From positions 1 through 64,000 of the forward strand of contig NZ_NWSQ01000005.1 in NCBI RefSeq assembly GCF_002531725.1: a DNA stretch of 64,000 nt, in the 5' to 3' direction. Below are positions 1 to 9,451 of this stretch, one piece after another (position 1 is the stretch's first letter; each line of letters opens with the position of its first letter). The notes under the pieces were generated by a model that saw only the letters and a program-made list of their open reading frames with translations, was not told the DNA's origin and did not search any database. The stretch is from Rhizobium sp. L43 (GTDB lineage: Bacteria > Pseudomonadota > Alphaproteobacteria > Rhizobiales > Rhizobiaceae). The position numbers were made by a program, and so were the translations under genes.

Positions 1-60
1 TTTCTCTAGAACGAAAGACTTCGTCGCCAGCAGCGCCGCCGCCCTCGTTCAGTGAGTGGG
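1..60 (-). other. Putative rRNA-operon 5' leader (partial, runs off the left edge)
   Basis: Read on the minus strand, this stretch lies directly downstream of a strong promoter and holds no start codon with a ribosome binding site or a convincing reading frame. It has the look of the untranslated leader that precedes 16S rRNA in Rhizobiaceae. The 16S gene itself would lie beyond base 1, so the call is inferred from the promoter and from recollection of such leaders. Confidence 0.5.
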
Positions 61-90
61 CTTATAGAACTAACCCCTTTTCCAAGTCAA
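61..90 (-). promoter_or_regulatory. Strong sigma-70-type promoter, probably of an rRNA operon
   Basis: On the minus strand a -35 box TTGACT (90-85) and a -10 box TATAAG (66-61) are separated by 18 bp. Upstream of the -35 box, at roughly 91-135, is an A/T-rich block with A and T tracts that resembles an UP element. A near-consensus -35, good spacing and an UP-like block are typical of alphaproteobacterial rrn promoters. Transcription would run leftward out of the window. Confidence 0.65.
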
Positions 91-345
91 CACACCAAAC
101 AAAAGTTTTTTGACAATTTTGTAACAGGTTGAAAATGAAGGGCTTTTAGCGCTGTCTTCCATAAACAACGAAAACCTGCCGCCGATGGGGCGGTTTTGCG
201 GATTCGTTTTCGCCGAATTCCCAGGAATGGGTTCGGCGATGGGGACAATCCCTATATGGGGCGCCTGAGCGGGAAATCCAGGTCGCTTGCCTATGGTATG
301 TCTCACTCGCTAGGTTGGCGGCGAAGAACGATGCGGGAGTGAAGA
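91..345. other. Intergenic region between the leftward promoter and the cyclodeaminase gene
   Basis: The part next to the promoter (91-145) is A/T rich. The rest is GC rich and carries a hairpin at 211-238. Small open frames here lack ribosome binding sites and family features and were not called. No clear rightward promoter was recognised for the gene starting at 346. Confidence 0.5.
211..238. repeat. Hairpin-forming inverted repeat
   Basis: The arms CGCCGAA (211-217) and TTCGGCG (232-238) pair perfectly, and an inner CCCA/TGGG stem closes a GGAA loop, leaving a two-base bulge on the left side. No T-tract follows, so it does not look like an intrinsic terminator. Its role is unknown. Confidence 0.5.
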
Positions 346-1293
346 ATGCTTGTCCTCGATGAAGAACAGACGCGTGCAGCCCTGCCCTGGCCGGAGCTGA
401 TCGAGGCGATCGCCCGGATGTTCCAGAGCGAATGTGTGATGCCGGTGCGCCATCATCATGACATGGACGTGCCAGGTGAGGAGAGCGCCACGCTGCTGCT
501 GATGCCGGCCTGGGTTCCCGGCCGCTATGCCGGGGTGAAGACGGTCTCGGTCTTTCCAGGCAATGTGCGGCGGGGCCTGCCGGCGATCTTCGGAACCTAT
601 CTTCTTTCCTCCGGCGCCACCGGCGAGATGCTGGCCGCGATCGACGGCGGCGAACTGACGGCACGACGGACGGCGGCGGCATCGGCGCTGGCAGCCCTTC
701 ACCTCGCCCGGCCCGACGCTGAGGAGATGCTCGTCTGCGGAACCGGACGATTGTCGCTCAACCTGATGTTTGCCCATGGCACGACCCGGCCGATCAAGCG
801 GTACCGGGTCTGGGGCCGCAACGGCGAAGCGGCGGAAAAGATCGCGGCCGAAGCGCGGGGGCTCGGTCTCAATGCCGAGGCGGTCGCCGATGCGCAAGCC
901 GCGGCTCGCACGGCCGACATCATTTCCTGCGCCACGCTTTCCAGCGAGCCGCTGATATCGGGCGAATGGCTGAAGCCCGGCGCCCATCTCGATCTCGTCG
1001 GCGCCTTCAAGCCGAGCATGCGCGAAAGCGACGACGAGGCCATCCGCCGCGCTTCGGTCTATGTCGATACCCGCGCCGGCGCCATCAGTGAGGCGGGCGA
1101 CATCGTCCAGCCGCTGAAAAGCGGCGTGTTGAAGGAAAGCGACATCAGGGCGGAGCTTGCCGAACTCGTCAGCGGCGCCCATGCCGGGCGAAGCCATGGC
1201 GAGGAGATCACGCTGTTCAAGTCGGTCGGCGCCGCACTCGAGGATCTCGCCGGCGCCATTCTTGCCTATGAGACGGTGGCGGGCCGCCAGTGA
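346..1293 (+). CDS. Ornithine cyclodeaminase / mu-crystallin family protein
   Basis: A 315-residue protein of the OCD/mu-crystallin family. Members are NAD(P)-dependent enzymes such as ornithine cyclodeaminase, alanine dehydrogenase and pyrroline-2-carboxylate reductase. The N-terminal substrate domain contains the GVKTVSVFPGN segment (about residues 64-74), and a Rossmann motif of the form CGTGRLSLNL lies near residue 130. The exact substrate cannot be read from sequence. The ATG at 346 is the first plausible start. The stop overlaps the GTG of hrpB by four bases, so the two genes are probably cotranslated. Confidence 0.85.
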   Translation: MLVLDEEQTRAALPWPELIEAIARMFQSECVMPVRHHHDMDVPGEESATLLLMPAWVPGRYAGVKTVSVFPGNVRRGLPAIFGTYLLSSGATGEMLAAIDGGELTARRTAAASALAALHLARPDAEEMLVCGTGRLSLNLMFAHGTTRPIKRYRVWGRNGEAAEKIAAEARGLGLNAEAVADAQAAARTADIISCATLSSEPLISGEWLKPGAHLDLVGAFKPSMRESDDEAIRRASVYVDTRAGAISEAGDIVQPLKSGVLKESDIRAELAELVSGAHAGRSHGEEITLFKSVGAALEDLAGAILAYETVAGRQ

Positions 1294-3755
1294 CGTTCAG
1301 TGCATCATTGCCGGATCTCCCGGTTTCCCATGTCCTGCCGGCCGTCGGTGCCGCCTTGGCCGAGCGGCGACGCGCCGTTCTTTCCGCGCCGCCTGGCGCC
1401 GGCAAGACGACGCTGGTGCCGCTTTACCTGCTTGACCAGGCCTGGCGCGGAAATGGCAAGATCATCCTGCTGGAGCCGCGGCGGCTGGCGGCACGGGCAG
1501 CGGCAAGCCGGATGGCATCGCTGATCGGCGAAGAGGTCGGCGGCACGGTCGGCTACCGCATGCGCCTCGACAACAGGATATCGGCAGCGACACGGATCGA
1601 GGTGGTGACCGAAGGGGTTTTTGCCCGGATGATCCTCGACGATCCGGAACTGACCGGTGTCTCGGCGGTGATCTTCGACGAATTCCACGAGCGTTCGCTC
1701 GATGCCGATTTCGGGCTGGCGCTGGCACTCGACGTCCAGTCGGCGCTGCGCGAGGATCTGCGTATCCTGGTGATGTCGGCGACCCTCGACGTCGACCGTG
1801 TGGCCGCCCTGCTCGACCATCCGCCTTTCATCGAAAGCCTGGGGCGTAGCTTTCCGATCGATATCCGCTACCAGGACCGGCCGGGCGGCGAACGCGTCGA
1901 GGATGCCGTCACGCGGGCGATCGTCGACGCGCATGCCGATGAGACCGGCTCGATCCTCGCTTTCCTGCCCGGCCAGGCCGAAATCACGCGGACGGTCGAA
2001 CGTCTGCAGGGACGATTCGGAGTCGAAACGCTGATTGCGCCACTCTACGGCAATCTCAGCCAGAAGGACCAGGATGCGGCGATCCGCCCGGCATCCAAGG
2101 GAACGCGCAAGATCGTGCTGGCGACCTCGATTGCCGAAACGTCGATCACCATCGACGGCGTCAGAATCGTGATCGACAGCGGATTGCAGCGCCTGCCGGT
2201 CTTCGAGGCCTCGACCGGGATCACGCGGCTGGAGACCGTGCGCGTGTCGCGGGCGTCCGCCGATCAGCGGGCCGGCCGCGCCGGACGAACGGAACCGGGT
2301 ATCGCCATCAGGCTGTGGCATCAGGGTCAGACGGCGGCGCTGCCGGCCTTCACACCGCCGCAGATCCTGTCCAGCGATCTCTCCGGGCTGGTGCTCGATC
2401 TCGCCCATTGGGGCGTCCAGGATCCGGCATCGCTTGCCTTCGTCGATCAACCGCCGGAAACGACACTCTGGGAAGCGCGGCTTCTGCTGGGCCAGCTCGG
2501 CGCGCTCGACAAGGATGGAACGCTGACAGCGCGCGGCAAGGTGATGCGCGACCTCGCCTTGCCGCCGCGGCTTGCCGCCATGGTCGTCTCGGCGGGAGAA
2601 GCCGGATACGCCCGGGATGCGGCGATGATCGCCGTGCTTCTCACCGAACAGGGGCTTGGCGGAACGAGCATCGATATCGAGGACCGGCTGCGACGCTTCA
2701 AGGCCGAGCGCGGCGAAAGAGCCGAGGCTTCACGGCGGCTGGCGGGGCGGCTGGCGAGCGGCCTCGACAGCGTTGCCGCAACGGCGCCGGCGCTGGCAGG
2801 CCAGCTTTTGTTGCACGCATTCCCGGATCGAATCGCACTTCAGCGCGGCGGGCGCGGCCGATTCGTGATGGCGAACGGGCGTGGTGCGGAGCTGCCGGAA
2901 ACCGAGAGGCTGGCCGGCAGCCAGATGCTTGTCATCGCCGATCTCACCGGACGGGCGGCGCAGGCGCGGGTTCTGGCAGCAGCCGAGGTGACGCGCGGCG
3001 ACATCGAAGCCGAGCTGCCCGGCGAGATCAAAACCGGCGATCAGATCTTCTTCGACCGGCAAAGCCGGCAGGTCAGGGCGCGGCGGGCAACCCGGCTCGG
3101 CGCGATCGTCTTCGACGAGACGCCCTTGCCGCGACCTTCCGGGGCTGCGGTCACCGAGGCGCTGATAGAGGGGGTACGCGAACTGGGGCTCGATCAGCTT
3201 GCTTTCTCGAAGGAAGCCATTCAGCTTCGCGAGCGGATCGGCTTCCTTCACAGGACGATCGGCGATCCTTGGCCCGATGTCAGCGATGACGCCCTGCTTT
3301 CCCGGCTGGACGACTGGTTCGCCCCCTTCCAGACGGAGGCCCGCGGCCTGTCCGAAATATCAGCAGCCGGGCTTTCGAACGGGCTGATGTCCCTGGTGCC
3401 GCACGAGTTGCAACGCGACCTTAGCCGGCTTGCGCCGACCCATTTCGAAGCGCCGACCGGCCAACGGCATCCGATCCAATATGAGGGCGAGGAGCCGGTG
3501 CTGACGATCCGCGTGCAGGAGCTGTTCGGGTTGACGCAGCACCCGGCGATCGCCGGAGGGCGCCTGCCGCTGCTGCTCGAACTCACCTCGCCGGCGCACC
3601 GGCCGATCCAGACGACACGCGACCTGCCGGGCTTCTGGGCCGGCTCGTGGAGGGACGTGCGCGCCGATATGCGCGGCCGCTATCCCCGGCATCCCTGGCC
3701 GGAGCGGCCCGAGGAGGCGCTGCCGACGACACGGGCAAAACCGCGTGGTACATGA
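1290..3755 (+). CDS. hrpB: ATP-dependent helicase HrpB
   Basis: An 821-residue DEAH-box (DExH) helicase, the usual length for HrpB. Walker A GAGKTT lies near residue 37 and the motif II variant DEFHERS near 130. These are followed by SAT (motif III), the helicase C-terminal domain with QRAGRAGR near residue 328, then the HA2 region and the HrpB-specific C-terminal domain. HrpB is a predicted RNA helicase whose cellular role is poorly defined. It starts with GTG overlapping the stop of the upstream gene. Its stop precedes actS by 23 bases, so the three genes may share a transcript. Confidence 0.93.
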   Translation: MTFSASLPDLPVSHVLPAVGAALAERRRAVLSAPPGAGKTTLVPLYLLDQAWRGNGKIILLEPRRLAARAAASRMASLIGEEVGGTVGYRMRLDNRISAATRIEVVTEGVFARMILDDPELTGVSAVIFDEFHERSLDADFGLALALDVQSALREDLRILVMSATLDVDRVAALLDHPPFIESLGRSFPIDIRYQDRPGGERVEDAVTRAIVDAHADETGSILAFLPGQAEITRTVERLQGRFGVETLIAPLYGNLSQKDQDAAIRPASKGTRKIVLATSIAETSITIDGVRIVIDSGLQRLPVFEASTGITRLETVRVSRASADQRAGRAGRTEPGIAIRLWHQGQTAALPAFTPPQILSSDLSGLVLDLAHWGVQDPASLAFVDQPPETTLWEARLLLGQLGALDKDGTLTARGKVMRDLALPPRLAAMVVSAGEAGYARDAAMIAVLLTEQGLGGTSIDIEDRLRRFKAERGERAEASRRLAGRLASGLDSVAATAPALAGQLLLHAFPDRIALQRGGRGRFVMANGRGAELPETERLAGSQMLVIADLTGRAAQARVLAAAEVTRGDIEAELPGEIKTGDQIFFDRQSRQVRARRATRLGAIVFDETPLPRPSGAAVTEALIEGVRELGLDQLAFSKEAIQLRERIGFLHRTIGDPWPDVSDDALLSRLDDWFAPFQTEARGLSEISAAGLSNGLMSLVPHELQRDLSRLAPTHFEAPTGQRHPIQYEGEEPVLTIRVQELFGLTQHPAIAGGRLPLLLELTSPAHRPIQTTRDLPGFWAGSWRDVRADMRGRYPRHPWPERPEEALPTTRAKPRGT

Positions 3756-3778
3756 GAGCCATTCAGGGAGCCCTCGGC

Positions 3779-5107
3779 ATGATCGACAAGCCTGGCATGA
3801 TCGACAAGACGGAAAGCCATGCGCGGGAGGACCGGCATAGCAGCCGCAGGCTGCGTCTGCAGACGCTGGTGCGGCTGCGCTGGCTTGCGGTCGGCGGACA
3901 GGCGCTGACGGTCTTCATCGTGGCCTTCTGGCTGAAATTTCCCTTGCCGCTGATTGCCAGCTCTTCGCTGATCGCCGCGCTCGCCTGGGTGAATTTCTAT
4001 CTGACGATCCGCTATCCGCCGACGCATAGGCTGGAGGCGCCGGCCGCCTTTGCGCTGCTCGGCTTCGATCTTCTGCAGCTCTGCGCGCTGCTGTTCATCA
4101 CCGGCGGCCTTGCCAATCCGTTCGCAGCACTCGTCTGCGTGCCCGTCATCATCTCCTTTGCCTCTCAGCCGATCCGTTACAGCACGGCGCTGATCGGCTT
4201 TGCGATGGTCTGCATCACGGTGCTTGCCTTTTCGCCCTTTCCGCTGCCGTGGTTCGATGGGGTCGAGATCAACGTCCACAACGTCATGCAGTTCGGTGTC
4301 TGGTGCTCGATCGCCTCGACGATGGCGTTTGCCGCCTTCTATGCCTATCGGGTGTCGATGGAAGCGAGCCAGCTTGCCGATGCGCTGGCGGCGACCGAAC
4401 TGGTGCTGCAGCGGGAAAAGCATCTTTCGCAGCTCGACGGGTTGGCCGCCGCAGCCGCACACGAGCTCGGCACGCCGCTGGCGACGATCAGCGTCGTCGC
4501 CAAGGAAATGGAGCGGGAACTCAAGGATGACGATCGTTTCCGCGAGGATGTGATGCTGCTGCGCAGCCAGAGCGAACGTTGCCGTGACATCCTGCGGCGG
4601 CTGACGACACTGTCCTCCGAAGGCGAAGCCCATATGCGCCGGCTGCCGCTTTCCTCGATGATCGAGGAGATCGTGGCACCCCACCGGGAATTCGGCATTA
4701 CGCTCGAGCTGATCGAAAAAAGCCCGCGCAAGGACGAGCCGGTGACCGACCGCAACGCCGGCATCATGTACGGGCTCGGCAATCTGATCGAAAACGCCGT
4801 CGATTATGCGCGGGAGAAAGTGATCGTCACCGTCGAGCATGATCACGATAAAGTGCTGATCGTCATCGAGGACGACGGCAATGGTTATGCCCCCGATATT
4901 CTGACGCGGATTGGCGAGCCCTATGTGACCAAGCGGCAGAAAGAGGATACGGCCGGCGGCCTCGGGCTCGGGCTTTTCATCGCCAAGACGCTGCTGGAGC
5001 GCTCCGGGGCGTCGCTGATCTTCGAGAATCGCGATCCGGAAAGTGCGGGGGCGCGGATCCGAATCGAATGGCCGCGCATGCTGATCGACGCAAATTCGAC
5101 AAAATGA
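3779..5107 (+). CDS. actS: Redox-responsive sensor histidine kinase ActS (RegB/PrrB family)
   Basis: A 442-residue membrane histidine kinase with about six N-terminal hydrophobic segments (residues 30-180), then a DHp domain and a GHKL ATPase. The phospho-acceptor is His228 in the motif AAAHELGTPLATI. The quinone-interaction signature GGLANPF is present in the membrane part, and Cys268 (SERCRDIL) matches the redox-active cysteine of RegB. ATP-binding motifs (N box LIENAVDYA and GLGLGLF) are intact. The ATG at 3779 is preferred because AGGGAG lies eight bases upstream; an ATG at 3752 overlapping the hrpB stop is the alternative. In rhizobia ActSR responds to acid and redox state and controls respiration and carbon and nitrogen fixation genes. 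Confidence 0.92.
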   Translation: MIDKPGMIDKTESHAREDRHSSRRLRLQTLVRLRWLAVGGQALTVFIVAFWLKFPLPLIASSSLIAALAWVNFYLTIRYPPTHRLEAPAAFALLGFDLLQLCALLFITGGLANPFAALVCVPVIISFASQPIRYSTALIGFAMVCITVLAFSPFPLPWFDGVEINVHNVMQFGVWCSIASTMAFAAFYAYRVSMEASQLADALAATELVLQREKHLSQLDGLAAAAAHELGTPLATISVVAKEMERELKDDDRFREDVMLLRSQSERCRDILRRLTTLSSEGEAHMRRLPLSSMIEEIVAPHREFGITLELIEKSPRKDEPVTDRNAGIMYGLGNLIENAVDYAREKVIVTVEHDHDKVLIVIEDDGNGYAPDILTRIGEPYVTKRQKEDTAGGLGLGLFIAKTLLERSGASLIFENRDPESAGARIRIEWPRMLIDANSTK

Positions 5108-5174
5108 CTTTGTCGGCATAAACAGGATAGAGCGGTTGACGGAGATCGAGCGCTCAACCGCCGGGGCCGAGACG

Positions 5175-5753
5175 ATGACAGAACAGAATCATGACAATTT
5201 CGCCGCGTCCGATGAAGACCATATCGGTCCTGACGCCAGCCTGCTGATCGTCGACGACGACGGACCGTTCCTGCGCCGACTGGCCCGGGCGATGGAGACG
5301 CGCGGTTTCCAGGTGGAGACGGCCGAATCCGTGGCGGAAGGCGTCGCAAAATCGAAAGGCCGGCCGCCGAAATATGCGGTGGTCGATCTCAGGCTCGGCG
5401 ACGGCAATGGGCTCGACGTCATCGAAGCCATCCGCCAGCGGCGCGACGATACGCGAATCATCGTGCTGACCGGCTACGGCAATATCGCAACGGCGGTCAC
5501 CGCCGTGAAGCTCGGCGCCGTCGATTACCTGGCAAAGCCTGCGGATGCCGACGACGTGTTTTCGGCGTTGACGCAGCGGCCGGGCGAAAAGGCGGAGCTT
5601 CCCGAGAACCCGATGTCGGCCGACCGGGTGCGCTGGGAACATATCCAGCGGGTCTATGAAATATGCGAGCGCAATGTTTCGGAAACGGCGCGCCGGCTCA
5701 ACATGCACCGGCGCACGCTGCAGCGCATCCTTGCCAAACGCGCGCCGAAATAA
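5175..5753 (+). CDS. actR: Response regulator ActR (RegA/PrrA family)
   Basis: A 192-residue response regulator and the partner of ActS. The receiver domain (about residues 20-130) has the acidic pair DDD, phospho-acceptor Asp71 (VVDLRLGDG), Thr in VLTGYG and Lys in LAKPAD. The C-terminal Fis-type helix-turn-helix is NVSETARRLNMHRRTLQRI, which is highly conserved in RegA/ActR proteins. An in-frame TTG at 5136 would add 13 residues, but the ATG at 5175 fits the family N-terminus better. It follows actS by 67 bases and converges with mmcB. Confidence 0.94.
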   Translation: MTEQNHDNFAASDEDHIGPDASLLIVDDDGPFLRRLARAMETRGFQVETAESVAEGVAKSKGRPPKYAVVDLRLGDGNGLDVIEAIRQRRDDTRIIVLTGYGNIATAVTAVKLGAVDYLAKPADADDVFSALTQRPGEKAELPENPMSADRVRWEHIQRVYEICERNVSETARRLNMHRRTLQRILAKRAPK

Positions 5754-5765
5754 GCAGGCGCAGCG

Positions 5766-6260
5766 TCAGACATCGTCGACGGTAAACGGCTTCCCGCTCG
5801 CCCATTCGGCCATCATCAGCCGTTGCGCGGCGGCCCGCGAGAAATTGAGCGTGACGGATTTGCGTGTGGCGGGCGCCATGCGGTGTTCCGGCGCCTCGCG
5901 AATCATATGGGCGCCGTAACCGTCCGAGAGGAAAAGCCCGCATTCCTCGGGAAAGATGTCGAGCGGCACATCCTTATGCGTAGCGAAGAACAGGCGGTCG
6001 CAATGCAGCCTGTATTCCGGCCATTTGCGATCCACCCTGAAATCCTCGATCGAGGTCTTGATTTCGATGATCCAGACCTCGCCCTTTTCCGAAACAGTGA
6101 TCAGATCGGCACGGCGGCCGCTTGCCAGCGGCAGTTCCGGCAGCACGGCATGGCGCATTTCATGCAGCAAAATCTGCGTTCCCCGCCGCACCATCATGGC
6201 CCTGTCCGATTGCCGGCCATCGATTAACGGATTGTTATTGTAAACGCTCAAAATCGTCAT
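5766..6260 (-). CDS. mmcB: MmcB family DNA repair protein
   Basis: A 164-residue protein of the MmcB family (PF06319-type). The core has a PD-(D/E)xK nuclease-like signature: RADLITV followed by WIIEIKTS, giving the D...ExK pattern at about residues 50-70. MmcB contributes to mitomycin C resistance in Caulobacter, and the fold suggests a nuclease acting on damaged DNA. The gene converges on actR with a 12-base gap and is divergent from the L,D-transpeptidase gene. A CtrA-like half-site pair lies in that divergent region. Confidence 0.85.
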   Translation of the reverse strand: MTILSVYNNNPLIDGRQSDRAMMVRRGTQILLHEMRHAVLPELPLASGRRADLITVSEKGEVWIIEIKTSIEDFRVDRKWPEYRLHCDRLFFATHKDVPLDIFPEECGLFLSDGYGAHMIREAPEHRMAPATRKSVTLNFSRAAAQRLMMAEWASGKPFTVDDV

Positions 6261-6365
6261 GGATAACCACCACAGGGGCTGGCGTGTTGTTGCAAAAAAA
6301 CCATGCGCTTCTAATTTGCGCGGCAGACGGATTTGTCGCGCTGCAGTAGCCTTGCAAAGCGCAAG

Positions 6366-6380
6366 TTAATCGAAAATAAA
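6366..6380. promoter_or_regulatory. Possible CtrA binding site between mmcB and the L,D-transpeptidase gene
   Basis: TTAA (6366-6369), seven bases, then TAAA (6377-6380). The alphaproteobacterial CtrA consensus is TTAA-N7-TTAA, so there is one mismatch in eight. Such sites occur by chance in A/T-rich spacers, so this is only a candidate. Confidence 0.25.
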
Positions 6381-6439
6381 CCATAATCAACGATGGTCGA
6401 AAGACTGTTCTCCTTGCCCCAAAACTTCAAGAGTTATCT

Positions 6440-7123
6440 ATGCGCATCCGCAATGCATTCCCTGTATTTGGCCTGCTGACGACGCTCGCTCTGGCCGGTT
6501 GCTCCACGAGCTCAGACAGCGCGTCCGTCGACAACAAGGGCGCAGGCCCGACAGTACAGACGGCCCAGATCTTCGATGACGCCTACGGCGTGACGAAGGA
6601 TGCCGGATACTCGCTGCCGGCGATCCCGATCAGCCGGGTCAAGCCGCAGTTCCGCCGCCAGGTGGTCAACTACGAGACCACCGAACGCCCCGGCACGATC
6701 ATCGTCAACACGCGCGAGCGTTTCCTCTATTACATTCTGGCCAACGGCAAGGCGATGCGCTACGGCATCGGCGTCGGCAAGCAGGGCTTCGCATGGGCCG
6801 GCACCGCCTACGTCGCCTGGAAGCAGGAATGGCCGACCTGGCACCCGCCGAAGGAAATGGCTGTCCGCCGTCCTGACGTCGCCAAATACGTCGAAGACGG
6901 CATGGGCCCGGGTCTCAGCAATCCGCTCGGCGCACGCGCCATGTATCTCTTCAACGAGGACGGCAAGGACACGCTGTTCCGCCTGCACGGCACGCCGGAA
7001 TGGGCCTCGATCGGCACCGCCGCTTCCTCGGGCTGCATTCGCCTGATGAACCAGGACGTCATCGATCTCTACAGCCGCGTCCGTCCCGGCAAGGGCACGT
7101 CCAAGGTCGTCGTCATTCAGTAA
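6440..7123 (+). CDS. L,D-transpeptidase (YkuD domain) lipoprotein
   Basis: A 227-residue exported enzyme. The N-terminus is a lipoprotein signal with lipobox LALAGC, so Cys22 would be acylated. The YkuD catalytic domain covers about residues 80-226 and contains the signature HGTPEW followed by SSGCIR, with His and the nucleophilic Cys intact. Such enzymes make 3-3 cross-links in peptidoglycan or attach outer-membrane proteins to it; 3-3 cross-links are abundant in Rhizobiales. It stands alone and is followed by a strong bidirectional terminator shared with glcB. Confidence 0.9.
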   Translation: MRIRNAFPVFGLLTTLALAGCSTSSDSASVDNKGAGPTVQTAQIFDDAYGVTKDAGYSLPAIPISRVKPQFRRQVVNYETTERPGTIIVNTRERFLYYILANGKAMRYGIGVGKQGFAWAGTAYVAWKQEWPTWHPPKEMAVRRPDVAKYVEDGMGPGLSNPLGARAMYLFNEDGKDTLFRLHGTPEWASIGTAASSGCIRLMNQDVIDLYSRVRPGKGTSKVVVIQ

Positions 7124-7146
7124 GCTAGATATCGAATTCGGTATAA

Positions 7147-7182
7147 AAAAGGCCGCCGGGACTGTCGTTCCGGCGGCCTTTT
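7147..7182. terminator. Bidirectional intrinsic terminator between the L,D-transpeptidase gene and glcB
   Basis: The arms GGCCGCCGG and CCGGCGGCC form a perfect stem around ACTGTCGTT. A-tracts on the left and T-tracts on the right make it work for both converging genes. Confidence 0.9.
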
Positions 7183-7194
7183 CGTATCTTCCCG

Positions 7195-9366
7195 TCACGC
7201 AGCCTGCTTCGCCTTGAGCTCGAGGCGGCGGCGGTGAAGCACCGGCTCGGTGTAGCCGTTCGGCTGCTCCCTGCCCTTCAGGACGAGATCGAGGGCGGCC
7301 TGGAAGGCGATTGAATCGTCGAAATTGCCGGCCATCGGCTGATAGGCCGAGTCTGATACGTTCTGCCGGTCGACCACGGCGGCCATGCGCTTCATCGTCT
7401 CGACGATCTGCGCTTCTGTGACCACCTTGTGATGCAGCCAGTTCGCCATGTGCTGGGCCGAAATGCGCAAAGTGGCGCGATCCTCCATCAGGCCGACATT
7501 GTTGATGTCGGGCACCTTCGAGCAACCGACACCCTGATCGACCCAGCGCACGACGTAGCCGAGGATGCCCTGGGCATTGTTGTCGAGCTCGCGCTGAATT
7601 TCCTCCGGCGTCCAGTTCGGCCGCACCGCAACCGGTACGGAGAGAATGTCGGAGAGCTTGGCGCGGGCCCGGTCCTTCAATCCCTGCTGAACACGGGCGA
7701 CATTGACCCGGTGATAATGGGTGGCGTGCAGGGTGGCGGCCGTCGGCGACGGTACCCAGGCGGTGTTGGCGCCGGCCTTCGGATGGGCGATCTTCTGTTC
7801 CAGCATCGCCGCCATCAGATCCGGCATCGCCCACATGCCCTTGCCGATCTGGGCATGGCCGGCAAGGCCGCATTCGAGGCCGATGTCGACATTCCAGTTC
7901 TCGTAGGCGGAAATCCAGGCGGCCTGGCGCATGTCGCCCTTGCGAATCATCGGACCGGCTTCCATCGAGGTGTGGATCTCGTCGCCGGTGCGATCGAGGA
8001 AGCCGGTATTGATGAAGACGACGCGCTCGCGGGCGGCGCGGATGCATTCCTTGAGATTGACCGTCGTGCGGCGCTCCTCATCCATAATGCCCATCTTGAT
8101 GGTGTTGCGCACCAGCCCAAGCGCATCTTCGACCCGCGAGAGGATCTCGACGGCGAAGGCGACTTCCTCGGGCCCATGCATCTTCGGCTTGACCACATAC
8201 ATGGAGCCGGCGCGGGAATTCTTCCTCCGGCCGGCCGGGCCGATATCGTAAAGCGCGATCAGGCCGGTGACGACGGCATCCATGATGCCCTCAGGCACTT
8301 CATTCCCATCCCTGTCGAGGATCGCCGGATTGGTCATGAGGTGGCCGACATTGCGCACCAGCATCAGCGAGCGGCGATGCAGCTCGAAGGAGCTCCCGTC
8401 CGGACCGGTATATTGCAGATCCGGATTGAGCTTGCGGACGAAGCTCGTCCCGCCCTTTGCCACGTCTTCCTGCAGATCGCCCTTCATCAGGCCCAGCCAG
8501 TTGCGATAGACGGTAACCTTGTCCTCGGCATCGACGGCGGCAATCGAATCCTCGCAGTCCATGATGGTGGTGATTGCCGATTCCAGCCAGACATCGGAAA
8601 TATGAGCCGGATCGGCTTTCCCGATCGTCGTTGCCGCGTCGATGACGATTTCGATGTGGATGCCGTTGTTCCTGAGGAGAATATGGGTCGGGGCGGCGGC
8701 ATCGCCGCGATAGCCGGCAAAATGCCCAGCATCCTTCAGCATGGTCTGCTCGCCATCAATCGATCTGATGGCCAGCGCTCCATCCTTGACGACCAAACTG
8801 CCGACATCCTTCCAGCTGCTATCCTGCAGCGGTGCTGACGTATCGAGGAAATCGCGCACCCAGGCGATGACCTTCTCGCCGCGCTTCGGATTGTAACTCT
8901 TGCCCTTTTCAGCGCCGTCGCTTTCGGGAATGGCGTCGGTGCCATAGAGCGCATCATAGAGCGAGCCCCAGCGGGCATTGGCAGCGTTCAGGGCGTAGCG
9001 GGCATTCATGACGGGAACGACCAGCTGCGGGCCAGCGATCGAGGCGATCTCCGGATCGACATTTTCGGTCGAAACCTGGAAGTCCGATCCCTCCGGCAGG
9101 AGATAGCCGATTTCGCGGAGGAAGGACTGGTATTCGTCCATATCGGCAGGCGCGCCATGCCGGCGATACCAGTCGTCGATCTTGAGCTGCAGCTCGTCGC
9201 GTTTTGCCAGCAGCGCACGATTCTTCGGGGCGAGATCGTGAACGATCGCCGAAAAATCGGCAAAGAACTTGTCCGCATCGACCGCCAGACCCGGCAGCAC
9301 CTCCTTGACGAGGAAATCGTGAAGGACGGTTTCGACGGCAAGACCGTTCTTATCAACGCGGCTCAT
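7195..9366 (-). CDS. glcB: Malate synthase G
   Basis: A 723-residue protein, the standard size of the monomeric G isoform. It condenses glyoxylate and acetyl-CoA to malate in the glyoxylate bypass. Recognisable G-form segments include [37 protein letters not shown] and the region around [21 protein letters not shown]. The ATG at 9366 has GGGAGA about eight bases upstream on the minus strand; upstream in-frame starts lack this. The gene stands alone between a terminator and the P450 gene, and isocitrate lyase is not in this window. Confidence 0.96.
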   Translation of the reverse strand: MSRVDKNGLAVETVLHDFLVKEVLPGLAVDADKFFADFSAIVHDLAPKNRALLAKRDELQLKIDDWYRRHGAPADMDEYQSFLREIGYLLPEGSDFQVSTENVDPEIASIAGPQLVVPVMNARYALNAANARWGSLYDALYGTDAIPESDGAEKGKSYNPKRGEKVIAWVRDFLDTSAPLQDSSWKDVGSLVVKDGALAIRSIDGEQTMLKDAGHFAGYRGDAAAPTHILLRNNGIHIEIVIDAATTIGKADPAHISDVWLESAITTIMDCEDSIAAVDAEDKVTVYRNWLGLMKGDLQEDVAKGGTSFVRKLNPDLQYTGPDGSSFELHRRSLMLVRNVGHLMTNPAILDRDGNEVPEGIMDAVVTGLIALYDIGPAGRRKNSRAGSMYVVKPKMHGPEEVAFAVEILSRVEDALGLVRNTIKMGIMDEERRTTVNLKECIRAARERVVFINTGFLDRTGDEIHTSMEAGPMIRKGDMRQAAWISAYENWNVDIGLECGLAGHAQIGKGMWAMPDLMAAMLEQKIAHPKAGANTAWVPSPTAATLHATHYHRVNVARVQQGLKDRARAKLSDILSVPVAVRPNWTPEEIQRELDNNAQGILGYVVRWVDQGVGCSKVPDINNVGLMEDRATLRISAQHMANWLHHKVVTEAQIVETMKRMAAVVDRQNVSDSAYQPMAGNFDDSIAFQAALDLVLKGREQPNGYTEPVLHRRRLELKAKQAA

Positions 9367-9451
9367 GCGGCATTCTCCCTGGCAACGACTGTGAATGCTG
9401 CCACTTTGCCCGGCTTTCATTCACAGTCAATTCCGCAATAATTCGAAAGAT

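Noticed and set aside
70..306. 78-residue open frame at the left edge
   Set aside because: It covers the promoter and UP-like region, lacks a ribosome binding site and shows no family resemblance.
3680..5119. 479-residue open frame on the minus strand opposite actS
   Set aside because: ActS on the plus strand has complete kinase motifs; the reverse frame is His, Arg and Gln rich without any motif.
7429..8838. 469-residue open frame on the plus strand opposite glcB
   Set aside because: Malate synthase G on the minus strand is complete; the opposing frame has no motifs.
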